This document shows, piece by piece, positions 29,152 to 38,685 of a DNA stretch of 64,000 nucleotides. Each line of letters opens with the position of its first letter. Position 1 is the stretch's first letter. The stretch comes from Xanthomonas campestris pv. phormiicola (GTDB lineage: Bacteria; Pseudomonadota; Gammaproteobacteria; Xanthomonadales; Xanthomonadaceae). The stretch covers positions 1,501,001-1,565,000 of the forward strand of contig CP102593.1 in assembly GCA_025666215.1 (NCBI GenBank). The letters run 5' to 3'. Under the pieces are notes generated by a model, which had not been told where the DNA came from, made no database searches, and was given only the letters and a program-made list of their open reading frames with translations. A program made the position numbers and the translations under genes.

Positions 29152-29844
29152 ATGGCGACGGCCGGGACTCGGGGCGCTGCCGGGACTCGGGACTCGGGAC
29201 TCGGGACTCGGAACAGCGAGGTGCCAGGGCCTGACGGATCGTCGGCGCGGCCTGTCGCAGCCATTAGCCCCGGCCGTGCTGCAGCGCCTTCGAGTCCCGA
29301 GTCCCGGGTCCCGAGTCCCGCCAAGGTCCGCATCCTCGGCATCGACCCGGGCTCGCAGCGCACCGGCGTGGGCATCATCGACATCGACGGCAGCGGCCGC
29401 ACCACCCATGTCCACCATGCGCCGCTGCTGCTGCTCGGCGAGGGCGACTTCTCGCAGCGGCTCAAGCGCCTGCTGCACGGCCTGGGCGCGCTGATCGAGG
29501 AATACCAGCCGCAGGAAGTGGCGATCGAGCGGGTGTTCATGGGCAAGAGCGCCGACGCGGCGCTCAAGCTCGGCCACGCGCGTGGCGCGGCGATCTGCGC
29601 GGTGGTGCTGCGCGACCTGCCGGTGCACGAGTACGCGGCCAAGGAGATCAAGCTGGCCATCGTCGGCAAGGGCGCGGCCGAGAAGCAGCAGGTGCAACAT
29701 ATGGTCGGTCTGATGCTGAGCCTGACCGGCAAACTGCAGGCCGACGCCGCCGACGCGCTGGCGGTGGCCATCACCCATGCCCACGTGCGCGCGACCGCGC
29801 AGCGCCTGGGCGTCAGTACGCAACAGGCTTGGAGCAGGAAATGA
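29152..29844 (+). CDS. ruvC: Holliday-junction resolvase RuvC, displaced start
   Basis: RuvC cleaves Holliday junctions in recombination. The core from base 29323 matches Ruv[16 protein letters not shown] with the first catalytic Asp, [15 protein letters not shown] with the catalytic Glu, and a C-terminal [14 protein letters not shown] with the last two acids. The usual start is missing: where Xanthomonas RuvC normally begins just before RILG, the codons here are CCC GCC AAG GTC. The nearest in-frame starts are GTG 29221, ATG 29152 and GTG 29140. I list ATG 29152, giving an extra ~57 residues, mostly encoded by a heptad repeat element ([10 protein letters not shown] and PESRVPSP). GTG 29221 is also possible. 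Confidence 0.85.
   Translation: MATAGTRGAAGTRDSGLGTRNSEVPGPDGSSARPVAAISPGRAAAPSSPESRVPSPAKVRILGIDPGSQRTGVGIIDIDGSGRTTHVHHAPLLLLGEGDFSQRLKRLLHGLGALIEEYQPQEVAIERVFMGKSADAALKLGHARGAAICAVVLRDLPVHEYAAKEIKLAIVGKGAAEKQQVQHMVGLMLSLTGKLQADAADALAVAITHAHVRATAQRLGVSTQQAWSRK
29182..29319. repeat. Heptad inverted-repeat element 1 (yebC-ruvC)
   Basis: The left arm is four perfect tandem GGGACTC heptamers (29182-29209) followed by GGAACAGCG. After an 82-bp core comes the right arm, four heptamers of GAGTCCC type (29292-29319, the third being GGGTCCC). The element is 138 bp. A stray GGGACTC lies at 29164. It encodes the apparent N-terminus of RuvC. Confidence 0.9.
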
Positions 29845-29855
29845 TGAGATATGTG

Positions 29856-29993
29856 GGGACTCGGGACTCGGGACTCGGGACCCGGAACAGCGGATTGCCG
29901 CGTTCCAAGAGATCGCCGGCGCGCCGGGTCGTGCCCGTCCATCACCACCGCGCAGCAAACCCTTCGAGTCCCGAGTCCCGAGTCCCGAGTCCC
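29856..29993. repeat. Heptad inverted-repeat element 2 (ruvC-ruvA)
   Basis: The left arm is GGGACTC three times then GGGACCC (29856-29883), followed by GGAACAGCG. The right arm is GAGTCCC four times (29966-29993), preceded by CCTTC as in element 1. The total is 138 bp with an 82-bp core, exactly the size of element 1, although most of the core differs. The right arm ends three bases before the ruvA ribosome-binding site AGGAG. Confidence 0.92.
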
Positions 29994-30007
29994 GAAGGAG
30001 CGCTCCA

Positions 30008-30592
30008 ATGATCGGCCGTCTGCGCGGCATCCTCGCCTACAAGCAGCCGCCGTGGCTGGTGATCGACGTGGGCGGGGTCGGCTACGAGCTGGAGGCGCCG
30101 ATGAGCACCTTCTACGACCTGCCCGACGTCGGCCGCGACGTGATCCTGTTCACCCACTACGCGCAGAAGGAAGACAGCGTGTCGCTGTACGGCTTCCTGC
30201 GCGAGGGCGAGCGGCGCCTGTTCCGCGACGTGCAGCGGGTCACCGGGATCGGCGCCAAGATCGCGCTGGCGGTGCTGTCCGGGGTCAGCGTGGACGAATT
30301 CGCGCGCATGGTCACCAGCGCCGACGTCACCGCGCTGACCCGCATCCCCGGCATCGGCAAGAAGACCGCCGAGCGCATGGTGGTGGAACTGCGCGACCGC
30401 GCCGCGGACTTCAGCGGTGGCGCGCCGGTCAGCGGCCAGCTCGGCACCGATGCGGTGTCCGAGGCCACCGTGGCGCTGCAGCAACTCGGCTACAAGCCGG
30501 CCGAGGCGGCGAAGATGGCGCGCGATGCCGCCGCCGACGGCGACGAGGTCGCCAGCGTGATCCGCAAGGCCCTGCAGGCCGCGTTGCGCTGA
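30008..30592 (+). CDS. ruvA: Holliday-junction DNA-binding protein RuvA
   Basis: A 194-residue protein of normal length. It begins [20 protein letters not shown] (domain I), has two helix-hairpin-helix motifs ([20 protein letters not shown] and [14 protein letters not shown], ~70-125) in domain II, and a C-terminal domain III that binds RuvB. RuvA tetramers hold the four-way junction and load RuvB rings for branch migration. AAGGAG sits seven bases upstream of the ATG. In this window ruvB is separated from ruvA by kup. Confidence 0.97.
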   Translation: MIGRLRGILAYKQPPWLVIDVGGVGYELEAPMSTFYDLPDVGRDVILFTHYAQKEDSVSLYGFLREGERRLFRDVQRVTGIGAKIALAVLSGVSVDEFARMVTSADVTALTRIPGIGKKTAERMVVELRDRAADFSGGAPVSGQLGTDAVSEATVALQQLGYKPAEAAKMARDAAADGDEVASVIRKALQAALR

Positions 30593-30644
30593 CCGCGCGC
30601 CGTACCTCTTTCTTCACGCCTCGCGGCGCTAACCTGATCCCCAC

Positions 30645-32564
30645 ATGTCCTCCACTCCCGCTCCGTCCCCCGGCTCCGGCCATTCGGCCGATGCCTCGCA
30701 TGGCAAGGCCGGCTTCGCGCTGATCATCGGCGCCATCGGCGTGGTGTTCGGCGACATCGGCACCAGCCCGCTGTACACGCTGAAGGAAGCGTTCTCGCCG
30801 CATTACGGCCTGAGCAGCGACCACGACACCGTGCTCGGCGTGCTGTCGCTGGCGTTCTGGTCGCTGATGATCGTGGTCACGCTGAAGTACGTCACCATCA
30901 TCATGCGCGCCGACAACGAGGGCGAGGGCGGCATCATGGCGCTGATGGCGCTGACCCAGCGCACCATGCGCAAGGGCTCGCGCTCGGCCTACGTGGTCGG
31001 CATCCTCGGCATCTTCGGCGCCTCGCTGTTCTTCGGCGACGGGGTGATCACCCCGGCGATCTCGGTGCTGGGCGCGGTCGAAGGCCTGGAGGTGGCCGCG
31101 CCGGGGCTGCATGCGTTCATCGTGCCGATCACCGTGGTGGTGCTGGTGATCCTGTTCCTGGGCCAGCGCTTCGGTACCGAGAAGGTCGGCAAGGTGTTCG
31201 GCCCGATCACCTGCCTGTGGTTCCTGTCGCTGGCGGCGATCGGCATCTGGAACATTGTCGACGCGCCGGAAGTGCTGAAGGCGTTCAGTCCATGGTGGGC
31301 GATCCGCTTCTTCCTCGACCACGGCTGGCACGGGGTGTGGATCCTCGGCGCGGTGGTGCTGGCGGTGACCGGCGGCGAGGCGCTGTACGCGGACATGGGC
31401 CACTTCGGCGCGCGCCCGATCCGCCACGCCTGGTATTTCTTCGTGCTGCCGTGCCTGGTGCTGAACTACCTGGGGCAGGGCGCGCTGGTGCTCAAGCATC
31501 CGTCGGCGTTGAAGAACCCGTTCTTCGAGGCGGTGCCCGGCTGGGCGCTGTACCCGATGATCGTGCTGGCCACGCTGGCGGCGGTGATCGCCTCGCAGGC
31601 GGTGATCACCGGCGCGTTCTCGATCGCGCGCCAGGCGATGCAGCTGGGCTACATCCCGCGCATGCTGATCAAGCACACCTCGCACGACACCATCGGCCAG
31701 ATCTACATCCCCGGCATCAACTGGCTGCTGATGGTGATGGTGATCGCGCTGGTGCTGATCTTCCGCAGCTCCACCAACCTGGCGGTGGCCTACGGCATCT
31801 CGGTGTCGGCGACGATGCTGATCGACACCCTGCTGCTGGCGCTGGTGGCGCGTGCGCTGTGGCCGCGCTGGCGCAACTGGGTGCTGCCGCTGTGCGTGGT
31901 GTTCTTCGTCATCGACGCCGCGTTCCTGATCGCCAACGGCGCCAAGCTGCTGCAGGGCGCCTGGTTCCCGGTGGCGCTGGGCATCGTGATGTTCACCCTG
32001 ATGCGCACCTGGCGCCGCGGCCGCGAGCTGCTGCGCGAGGAGATCCGCAAGGACGGCATCCAGATCGACAGCTTCCTGCCCGGGCTGATGCTGGCGCCGC
32101 CGGTGCGCGTGCCCGGCACCGCGGTGTTCCTGACCGCCGACGCCACGGTGGTGCCGCACGCGCTGATGCACAATCTCAAGCACAACAAGGTGCTGCACGA
32201 GCGCAACGTGTTCCTGACCGTGGAAACCCTGCCGGTGCCGTATGCCTCGGCCAAGCAGCGGCTGAAGATGGACGCCATCGGCGACGAGTTCTACCGGGTG
32301 ATCGTGCGCTTCGGCTTCATGGAGACCCCCGACGTGCCGCTGGCGCTGATGCGCTCCTGCGACCAGGGCGGCATCTACTTCGACCCGATGGACACCACCT
32401 ATTTCGCCAGCCGCGAGACCATCGTCGCCAGCGCCAACCGCGGCATGCCGATCTGGCGCGACAAGCTGTTCGCGGTCATGCACCGCAACGCCGCCCCGGC
32501 CACCGGCTTCTTCCGCATCCCCGGCAACCGGCTGGTGGAGCTGGGCGCGCAGGTGGAGATCTGA
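30645..32564 (+). CDS. kup: Potassium transporter Kup
   Basis: A 639-residue KUP/HAK/KT-type K+ importer. It has 12 hydrophobic segments (~20-440), including the signature [18 protein letters not shown] in helix 1 and [17 protein letters not shown], then a ~190-residue cytoplasmic C-terminal domain. It probably works as a K+:H+ symporter in the inner membrane. It sits between ruvA and ruvB on the same strand, 52 bp after ruvA. I recall this interruption of the ruv genes from other Xanthomonas genomes. A heptad element separates kup from ruvB. Confidence 0.95.
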   Translation: MSSTPAPSPGSGHSADASHGKAGFALIIGAIGVVFGDIGTSPLYTLKEAFSPHYGLSSDHDTVLGVLSLAFWSLMIVVTLKYVTIIMRADNEGEGGIMALMALTQRTMRKGSRSAYVVGILGIFGASLFFGDGVITPAISVLGAVEGLEVAAPGLHAFIVPITVVVLVILFLGQRFGTEKVGKVFGPITCLWFLSLAAIGIWNIVDAPEVLKAFSPWWAIRFFLDHGWHGVWILGAVVLAVTGGEALYADMGHFGARPIRHAWYFFVLPCLVLNYLGQGALVLKHPSALKNPFFEAVPGWALYPMIVLATLAAVIASQAVITGAFSIARQAMQLGYIPRMLIKHTSHDTIGQIYIPGINWLLMVMVIALVLIFRSSTNLAVAYGISVSATMLIDTLLLALVARALWPRWRNWVLPLCVVFFVIDAAFLIANGAKLLQGAWFPVALGIVMFTLMRTWRRGRELLREEIRKDGIQIDSFLPGLMLAPPVRVPGTAVFLTADATVVPHALMHNLKHNKVLHERNVFLTVETLPVPYASAKQRLKMDAIGDEFYRVIVRFGFMETPDVPLALMRSCDQGGIYFDPMDTTYFASRETIVASANRGMPIWRDKLFAVMHRNAAPATGFFRIPGNRLVELGAQVEI

Positions 32565-32572
32565 GTGGCGGC

Positions 32573-32736
32573 GGGACTCGGGTTTCGGGACTCGGGACTC
32601 GGAAAAGCGGCAGTTCGCCTGCCAGTTGCCTACAATAGCCGGATGCCGACCCGCGCCTGCGCCACCGTCCGTTCGCCGATGATCCGCCCGATGGCGGGAA
32701 CGTTTGCCGAGTCCCGAGTCCCGAGTCCCGAGTCCC
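32573..32736. repeat. Heptad inverted-repeat element 3 (kup-ruvB)
   Basis: The left arm is GGGACTC, GGGTTTC, GGGACTC, GGGACTC (32573-32600), then GGAAAAGCG. The right arm is GAGTCCC four times (32709-32736), ending four bases before the ruvB ATG. It is 164 bp, with a 108-bp core that is 26 bases longer than in elements 1 and 2. The core contains TACAAT (32631-32636), a possible -10 sequence for ruvB. Confidence 0.9.
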
Positions 32737-32740
32737 GCTG

Positions 32741-33781
32741 ATGGAGCCGCGCCTCATCGCCAGCAGCGCCACCCGCGAAGACGACGCGGTCGAGGCCAGC
32801 ATCCGTCCCAAGCGGCTGGCCGACTACCTCGGCCAGCAGCCGGTGCGCGAGCAGCTGTCGATCTATATCGAAGCGGCCAAGGCGCGCGGCGAGGCGATGG
32901 ACCATGTGCTGATCTTCGGCCCGCCGGGCCTGGGCAAGACCACGCTCAGCCATGTCATCGCCAACGAGCTGGGGGTCAACCTGCGCGCGACCTCCGGCCC
33001 GGTGATCGAGAAGGCCGGCGACCTGGCGGCGCTGCTGACCAACCTGCAGCCGCACGACGTGCTGTTCGTGGACGAGATCCACCGCCTGTCGCCGGTGGTC
33101 GAGGAAGTGCTGTATCCGGCGATGGAAGACTTCCAGATCGACATCATGATCGGCGAGGGCCCGGCCGCGCGCTCGATCAAGATCGACCTGCCGCCGTTCA
33201 CCCTGATCGGCGCCACCACCCGTGCCGGCCTGCTGACCGCGCCGCTGCGCGACCGCTTCGGCATCGTGCAGCGGCTGGCGTTCTATACCCCGGAAGAACT
33301 GGGCAAGATCGTGCGCCGTTCCGCCGCCATCCTCGGCATCGCCTGCGACGCCGACGGCTGCGCGGAGATCGCGCGGCGCGCGCGCGGCACCCCGCGCATC
33401 GCCAACCGGCTGCTGCGGCGGGTCCGCGATTTCGCCCAGGTCCGCGCCGGCGGGCTGATCGACCTGCAGGTCGCGCAGGCGGCGATGCAGATGCTCGGGG
33501 TCGACCCGGAAGGCTTCGACGACCTGGATCGGCGCCTGCTGCGCACCATCATCGACTACTTCGACGGTGGCCCGGTCGGGGTCGAGTCGTTGGCCGCCTC
33601 GCTGTCGGAAGAACGCGGCACCCTGGAAGACGTGATCGAGCCCTACCTGATCCAGCAGGGCTACCTGATCCGCACCGCGCGCGGGCGCATGGCGACCAAC
33701 AAGGCCTATCTGCACTTGGGCCTGAAGCCCAAGATGCGGGAATCGGGAATCGGGAATGGAGAATCGGAGGGGCTGTTCTAG
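32741..33781 (+). CDS. ruvB: Holliday-junction helicase RuvB
   Basis: A 346-residue AAA+ ATPase. Walker A is GPPGLGKTT, Walker B FVDEIHRL, followed by sensor and arginine-finger segments ([19 protein letters not shown]) and a winged-helix domain ending [10 protein letters not shown]. It forms hexamers that pull DNA through RuvA-bound junctions. No clear ribosome site is seen because a heptad arm lies directly upstream. The last ~14 residues ([14 protein letters not shown]) are encoded by the left arm of the next heptad element, so the C-terminus is element-derived. Confidence 0.96.
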   Translation: MEPRLIASSATREDDAVEASIRPKRLADYLGQQPVREQLSIYIEAAKARGEAMDHVLIFGPPGLGKTTLSHVIANELGVNLRATSGPVIEKAGDLAALLTNLQPHDVLFVDEIHRLSPVVEEVLYPAMEDFQIDIMIGEGPAARSIKIDLPPFTLIGATTRAGLLTAPLRDRFGIVQRLAFYTPEELGKIVRRSAAILGIACDADGCAEIARRARGTPRIANRLLRRVRDFAQVRAGGLIDLQVAQAAMQMLGVDPEGFDDLDRRLLRTIIDYFDGGPVGVESLAASLSEERGTLEDVIEPYLIQQGYLIRTARGRMATNKAYLHLGLKPKMRESGIGNGESEGLF

Positions 33782-33857
33782 CATGCCGTGCCTACCCAAT
33801 TACGGACGGGAGCACCGCTCTTGACTTCCGATTCCCGATTCCCGATTCCCGATTCCC
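33738..33857. repeat. Heptad inverted-repeat element 4 (ruvB-ybgC)
   Basis: The left arm is GGGAATC, GGGAATC, GGGAATG, GAGAATC (33738-33765), inside the end of ruvB. The right arm is GATTCCC four times (33830-33857), inside the start of the ybgC frame. It is 120 bp with a 64-bp core. The heptamer here is the GGGAATC type, unlike elements 1-3. Confidence 0.9.
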
Positions 33858-34294
33858 GGCAGCTATTCAGTTGGCCGACACGCATCTACTGGGAAGATAC
33901 CGACGCCGGTGGCGTGGTCTACCATGCGCGCTACGTCGCCTTTCTGGAGCGGGCGCGCACGGAGTGGCTGCGCGCGCTGGGTTACGGACAGGAGCGCCTG
34001 CGCCTGCAGCACGGTCTGGTGTTCGCGGTGCGCGCGATGCAACTCGACTTCCTGCGCCCGGCCCACCTGGACGATACCTTGCAGGTCGGCGTCGCGCTGT
34101 CGCAATGCAAGCGCGCCAGCCTGCTGTTCGCGCAGACCATCCACCGCGATGGCGAGTTGCTGTTGCGCGCGCAGGTGAAGGCGGCGGCGCTGGATACCGG
34201 CAGTTTCCGCCCGCGCGGCATGGACGACGCGCTGTACGACATGTTGAAAGCTCTCGAAATCACTGAAGCAGCATTACTGAGGAACGACGGATGA
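33788..34294 (+). CDS. ybgC: Acyl-CoA thioesterase of the Tol-Pal cluster
   Basis: A hotdog-fold thioesterase, the usual first gene of the tol-pal cluster. The conserved domain begins at FSWPTRIYWEDTDAGGVVYHA, with the catalytic Asp in EDTDAGG, and runs to the stop. The frame from GTG 33788 gives 168 residues; about 27 N-terminal residues (SDSRFPIPDSRQ and before) come from heptad element 4, and a TTG near 33821 is an alternative start. The true start is uncertain for that reason. The stop overlaps the tolQ start as ATGA at 34291-34294. Confidence 0.9.
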   Translation: MPTQLRTGAPLLTSDSRFPIPDSRQLFSWPTRIYWEDTDAGGVVYHARYVAFLERARTEWLRALGYGQERLRLQHGLVFAVRAMQLDFLRPAHLDDTLQVGVALSQCKRASLLFAQTIHRDGELLLRAQVKAAALDTGSFRPRGMDDALYDMLKALEITEAALLRNDG

Positions 34295-35067
34295 TCGCAT
34301 TGCTCCTGGCCCTGCAGGACACGGTGGCGGAGGCGCTACCGCAGGACGTGACCCAGACCGCCGCGCAGGCCGTCGCCAGCACCGCCGCGCATGGCGGCAT
34401 CAACTACCTGGATCTGCTGATCAAGGCCAGCCTGCCGGTCAAGGTGATCGTGCTGCTGCTGCTGCTCGGCTCGCTGATCAGCTGGGTGATCATTTTCCGC
34501 AAGGCGCGGGTGTTCAAGCAGGCCAACCGCGAGGCGGACGACTTCGAGAACCGCTTCTGGTCCGGCACCGACCTGACCAAGCTCTACGCCGGTGCGGCCG
34601 ACCGCAACCGCGTGGTCGGCGGCCTGGAGGCGATCTTCGAAGCCGGCTTCCGCGAGTTCACCCGTCTGCGCGACAAGCGCAAGCTCGACGCGCGGATCCA
34701 GCTGGAAGGCGCGCAGCGGGCGATGCGCGCGACCTACGCGCGCGAAGTGGACCGTCTGGAGCGCAACCTGGAACTGCTCGCCAACATCGGTTCCACCGCG
34801 CCGTACGTCGGCCTGGTCGGCACCGTGTTCGGCATCATGGTGACCATGCACGACATGCTCAACAGCGGCCAGCAGGCGGGCATCGCCGCGGTCGCGCCGG
34901 GCATTTCCGAGGCGCTGTTCGCCACCGCCATCGGCCTGTTCGTGGCGATCCCGGCGGTGTGGGCGTACAACCGCTTCACCACCCGGGTCGAGCGGATGGC
35001 CGTGCGCTTCGAGACCTTCTCCGAAGAGTTCAGCTCCATCCTGCAGCGCCAGGCCAGCGGCGACTGA
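34291..35067 (+). CDS. tolQ: Tol-Pal energising protein TolQ
   Basis: A 258-residue inner-membrane protein of the MotA/TolQ/ExbB family with three membrane helices (about 45-65, 155-180 and 200-220) and the family segment LELLANIGSTAPYVGLVGTVFG. With TolR it converts proton-motive force into movement of TolA, which keeps the outer membrane constricted during division. It is coupled to ybgC by a four-base overlap and followed by tolR after 40 bp. Confidence 0.96.
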   Translation: MIALLLALQDTVAEALPQDVTQTAAQAVASTAAHGGINYLDLLIKASLPVKVIVLLLLLGSLISWVIIFRKARVFKQANREADDFENRFWSGTDLTKLYAGAADRNRVVGGLEAIFEAGFREFTRLRDKRKLDARIQLEGAQRAMRATYAREVDRLERNLELLANIGSTAPYVGLVGTVFGIMVTMHDMLNSGQQAGIAAVAPGISEALFATAIGLFVAIPAVWAYNRFTTRVERMAVRFETFSEEFSSILQRQASGD

Positions 35068-35107
35068 GCGCCGCCGCGCGCTCCGTCCCAGACCCCAGGA
35101 TTCCCGC

Positions 35108-35534
<427 letters not shown>

Positions 35535-35545
<11 letters not shown>

Positions 35546-36536
35546 AGCCGATTCCCGACCGCCCCGCGAACAGGACAGCAACCAGGGCCTGATCGTCGGT
35601 GTGCTCCTCGCGCTGGCCGTGCACGTGCTGCTCGGGCTGCTGTTCTTCCTCGCCTGGTGGTGGTCGCCGGTGCGCCAGGTGGAACCGGCCGCCGGTTCGC
35701 CGATGGTCGAGGCCTCGCTGGTGGTGTCGGCCGCCGACGTGCGTTCGGCGCAGAAGGCGGTGCAGGACGCGCCCAAGCCCTTGCCCGAACCGCTGCCCGA
35801 GCCGGTCAAGGAGGTCGCCGAGGACGACACGGTGCCGCCGCCGCAACCGGTGCCCGTGCCCAAGCCGCAGCAGGCGCCGACCCCGCAGCAGCAGAAGGCG
35901 CAGGACTTCATCCCGGTGCCGGACAAGACCGACCAGGACCGCGCCAGCCGCACCGCCATCTCGCAGGAAAAGGAGAAGCAGGAGCAGGAAGCCAAGCGCC
36001 GCCAGGAGCAGATCGACCTGACCGAGCAGAAGCGCCAGCAGGAGGCCGAGCAGAAGCAGCGCCTCGCCGCGCAGCAGGAAGAGGAGCGGCAGAAGAAGAT
36101 CGCCGACATCCGCAAGCAGCGCGAGCAGGCCGACCGCGAGGCCAAGCTGGCCGAGCAGAAGCTGCGCCAGCTGGCCGACGTGCGCGCCAAGCAGGCGTCT
36201 GCCACCGCCGCGACCACGCCGCAGGCCGCGCCCGGACAGAACGGCACCAACACCGACCTGTCGGCCAAGTACGCCGCGGCGATCCAGCAGGCGGTGCTGA
36301 GCCAGTGGGTGCGCCCGGACTCGGTGCCGCTGGGGCAGAAGTGCAAGATCGCGATCAAGCAGATCGTCGGCGGGCAGGTGATCGAGGCCAAGGTCAGCCC
36401 CGACTGTCCCTACGACGAAGCGGGCCGGCGCTCGATCGAGGCCGCGGTGCTGCGGGCGCAGCCACTGCCGTACCGGGGCTTCGAATCGGTGTTCGCGCGC
36501 GACCTGACCTTCAACTTTACTGCGCAGGATCGCTGA
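35535..36536 (+). CDS. tolA: Tol-Pal protein TolA
   Basis: A 333-residue bitopic protein. Residues ~15-40 form the membrane anchor (LALAVHVLLGLLFFLAWWW), ~80-120 are Pro-rich, ~135-225 are a long Glu/Lys/Gln/Arg/Ala coiled coil spanning the periplasm, and the last ~90 residues are the TolA C-terminal domain (KIAIKQIVGGQVIEAKVSPD). It links TolQR at the inner membrane to TolB/Pal at the outer membrane. It overlaps tolR by 11 bases. Confidence 0.95.
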
Positions 36537-36542
36537 GAGGCC

Positions 36543-36577
36543 GGGATTGGGGATTGGGGATTCGGGATTGGGGATGC
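36543..36577. repeat. Half heptad element 5 (after tolA)
   Basis: GGGATTG, GGGATTG, GGGATTC, GGGATTG, GGGATGC run in tandem six bases after the tolA stop. No complementary CAATCCC arm follows in the 200 bp before tolB, so this is a lone left arm, either decayed or a different form of the element. Confidence 0.85.
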
Positions 36578-36772
36578 GCACGCTCCCTGTCCAGGGTCCA
36601 AAAGCTTGCTTCCCGGCCTGAAGAGGCCCGGCGAACGCCCCGGGCGGCGGTGCGATAGGCGATAATCCGGGCTTCCTGCCATCGGCTTCACATGTCGGTG
36701 GTTCATGATTGCGAATACGTTCACCCGCGCATTGCTATCTCTTGCGCCTTCCCGAGTACCGCTGAGCGACCC

Positions 36773-38092
36773 ATGAAGAAACTGCCGCGCTGGCTTGCCG
36801 TCCTGACTGCCCTGTTGCTCCCCCTGGCCGCGTCCGCGCAGGACAAGGGTCTGGAAATCGACATCGTCGGCGGCAACGCGTCGGCGACCCCGATCACCGT
36901 CGTGCCGATGCCCTACCAGGGTTCGGCCGCCGCACCGTCCACCGACGTGTCCGCGGTGGTCCGCGCCGACCTGGACCGTTCCGGCCAGTTCCGCAACCTG
37001 CCCGAGGCGCAGATCGTCGAGCGCCCGACCCGCGGCAGCGAAGTGCAGTACGCCACCTGGCGCGCGCTGAAACAGGATTACCTGGTCGCCGGCCGGGTGA
37101 TGGATGCCGGCGAGGGCACCTACCGAGTCGAGTACGAACTGTTCGACGTGGCCAAGGGCGAGCGCATGCTCGGCCTGGCGATGACCGCGCGCGCCAGCGC
37201 GATGCGCGACGTGGCGCACCAGATGGCCGATGCGATCTACGAGAAGATCACCGGCGTGCGCGGCGCGTTCTGGACCCGCATCGCCTACGTCACCGCCAGC
37301 GGCAAGGGCGGCGCCATGCGCTATGCGCTGATGGTCGCCGACTCCGACGGCTACAACCCGCAGACCATCGTGCGCTCGGCCGAACCGCTGCTGTCGCCGA
37401 ACTGGAGCCCGGACGGCAAGAAGCTGGCCTACGTGAGCTTCGAACGCGGCAACTCCTCGATCTACATCCAGGACATCGCCACCGGCGCCCGTCAGCTGGT
37501 GTCCAGCTTCCGCGGCATCAACGGCGCGCCCTCGTTCTCGCCGGACGGCCGCAGGCTGGCCCTGGCCCTGTCGCGCAGCGGCAACCCGGAGATCTACGTG
37601 ATGGACCTGGGCAGCAAGCAGCTGACCCAGCTGACCAACCACTTCGGCATCGACACCGAGCCGACCTGGGCGCCGGACGGCAGCACCATCTACTTCACCT
37701 CCGATCGCGGCGGCCGCCCGCAGATCTACCAGGTGGCGTCCACCGGCGGCAGCGCCAGCCGGGTCACCTTCCAGGGCAACTACAACGCCACCGCCAGCGT
37801 GTCCTTCGACGGCAACAAGATCGCCGTCGCCCAGGGCAGCGGCAACACCTACAAGATCGCGATGATGGACCGCAGCCTGGGTTCGCCGCGCTGGAGCACA
37901 TTGTCTACGGGGTCGCTGGACGAGTCGCCGAGCTTCGCCCCGAACGCCAGCATGGTCCTGTACGCCGCCCGCGAAGGCGGGCGAGGGGTGCTTTACGCGG
38001 TCTCGGCCGATGCCCGCGTCCGCCAGCGCCTGGTCCTGGCAGATGGCGACGTGCGCGAGCCGTCGTGGTCGCCGTATCGGACCGCGCGTTGA
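36773..38092 (+). CDS. tolB: Tol-Pal periplasmic beta-propeller TolB
   Basis: A 439-residue precursor with a signal peptide (LLLPLAASAQ), an N-terminal alpha/beta domain and a C-terminal six-bladed propeller with repeated W[SA]PDG motifs (NWSPDGKKLAYVS, SFSPDGRRLALA, TWAPDGSTIYFTSDRGG). It binds Pal and TolA in the periplasm. The ATG at 36773 starts the signal peptide; 27 extra in-frame codons back to 36692 lack one. It is separated from tolA by 236 bp holding element 5, so it may have a separate promoter. Confidence 0.96.
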   Translation: MKKLPRWLAVLTALLLPLAASAQDKGLEIDIVGGNASATPITVVPMPYQGSAAAPSTDVSAVVRADLDRSGQFRNLPEAQIVERPTRGSEVQYATWRALKQDYLVAGRVMDAGEGTYRVEYELFDVAKGERMLGLAMTARASAMRDVAHQMADAIYEKITGVRGAFWTRIAYVTASGKGGAMRYALMVADSDGYNPQTIVRSAEPLLSPNWSPDGKKLAYVSFERGNSSIYIQDIATGARQLVSSFRGINGAPSFSPDGRRLALALSRSGNPEIYVMDLGSKQLTQLTNHFGIDTEPTWAPDGSTIYFTSDRGGRPQIYQVASTGGSASRVTFQGNYNATASVSFDGNKIAVAQGSGNTYKIAMMDRSLGSPRWSTLSTGSLDESPSFAPNASMVLYAAREGGRGVLYAVSADARVRQRLVLADGDVREPSWSPYRTAR

Positions 38093-38163
38093 CACGTAAG
38101 TTTGATGTTAATATTTCGCTGCGTTGAACCCCCTTTCGGCTCAGGAGCCATATAGGTATCCCC

Positions 38164-38682
38164 ATGAACAAGACCACCCGCGTTCTGCTTGTTTCGCTGT
38201 TGTCCGTTGCAGCTCTGGCCGGCTGCTCCAAGAAGGTCAAGGAAGTTCCCCAGACCGACACCACCGGCACCACCGGTTCCACCACCCCGACCGGCCCGTC
38301 GACCTCCGGCCTGTATGGCCCGGGCGATCTGGACACCGATGCCTGCCTGCGCCAGCGCGTGGTCTACTTCGATCTGGACCAGGACTCGCTGAAGCCGGAG
38401 TTCCAGGCGATCATGGCCTGCCACGCCAAGTACCTGCGTGACCGTCCGTCCTCGCGCATCACCCTGCAGGGCAATGCCGACGAGCGCGGTTCGCGCGAGT
38501 ACAACATGGGCCTGGGCGAGCGTCGTGGCAACGCCGTGTCTTCGGCGCTGCAGGCTGCCGGCGGTTCGGCTGCGCAGCTGACCGTGGTCAGCTACGGCGA
38601 AGAGCGTCCGGTGTGCACCGAGTCGAACGAGTCCTGCTGGTCGCAGAACCGTCGCGTCGAGATCGTCTACACGGCGCAGTAA
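38164..38682 (+). CDS. pal: Peptidoglycan-associated lipoprotein Pal
   Basis: A 172-residue lipoprotein with lipobox LAGC (Cys21), a Thr/Pro-rich linker and an OmpA-like peptidoglycan-binding domain (VYFDLDQDSLKPEF, LQGNADERGSREYNMGLGERR). It anchors the outer membrane to peptidoglycan and is the Tol system's outer-membrane partner. The upstream spacer has TTGACA (38089-38094) and TAATAT, but only 14 bases apart, so a separate promoter is doubtful. Confidence 0.97.
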   Translation: MNKTTRVLLVSLLSVAALAGCSKKVKEVPQTDTTGTTGSTTPTGPSTSGLYGPGDLDTDACLRQRVVYFDLDQDSLKPEFQAIMACHAKYLRDRPSSRITLQGNADERGSREYNMGLGERRGNAVSSALQAAGGSAAQLTVVSYGEERPVCTESNESCWSQNRRVEIVYTAQ

Positions 38683-38685
38683 TAG

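Noticed and set aside
38089..38114. Promoter before pal (TTGACA...TAATAT)
   Set aside because: The spacing is 14 bases, too short for a standard promoter.
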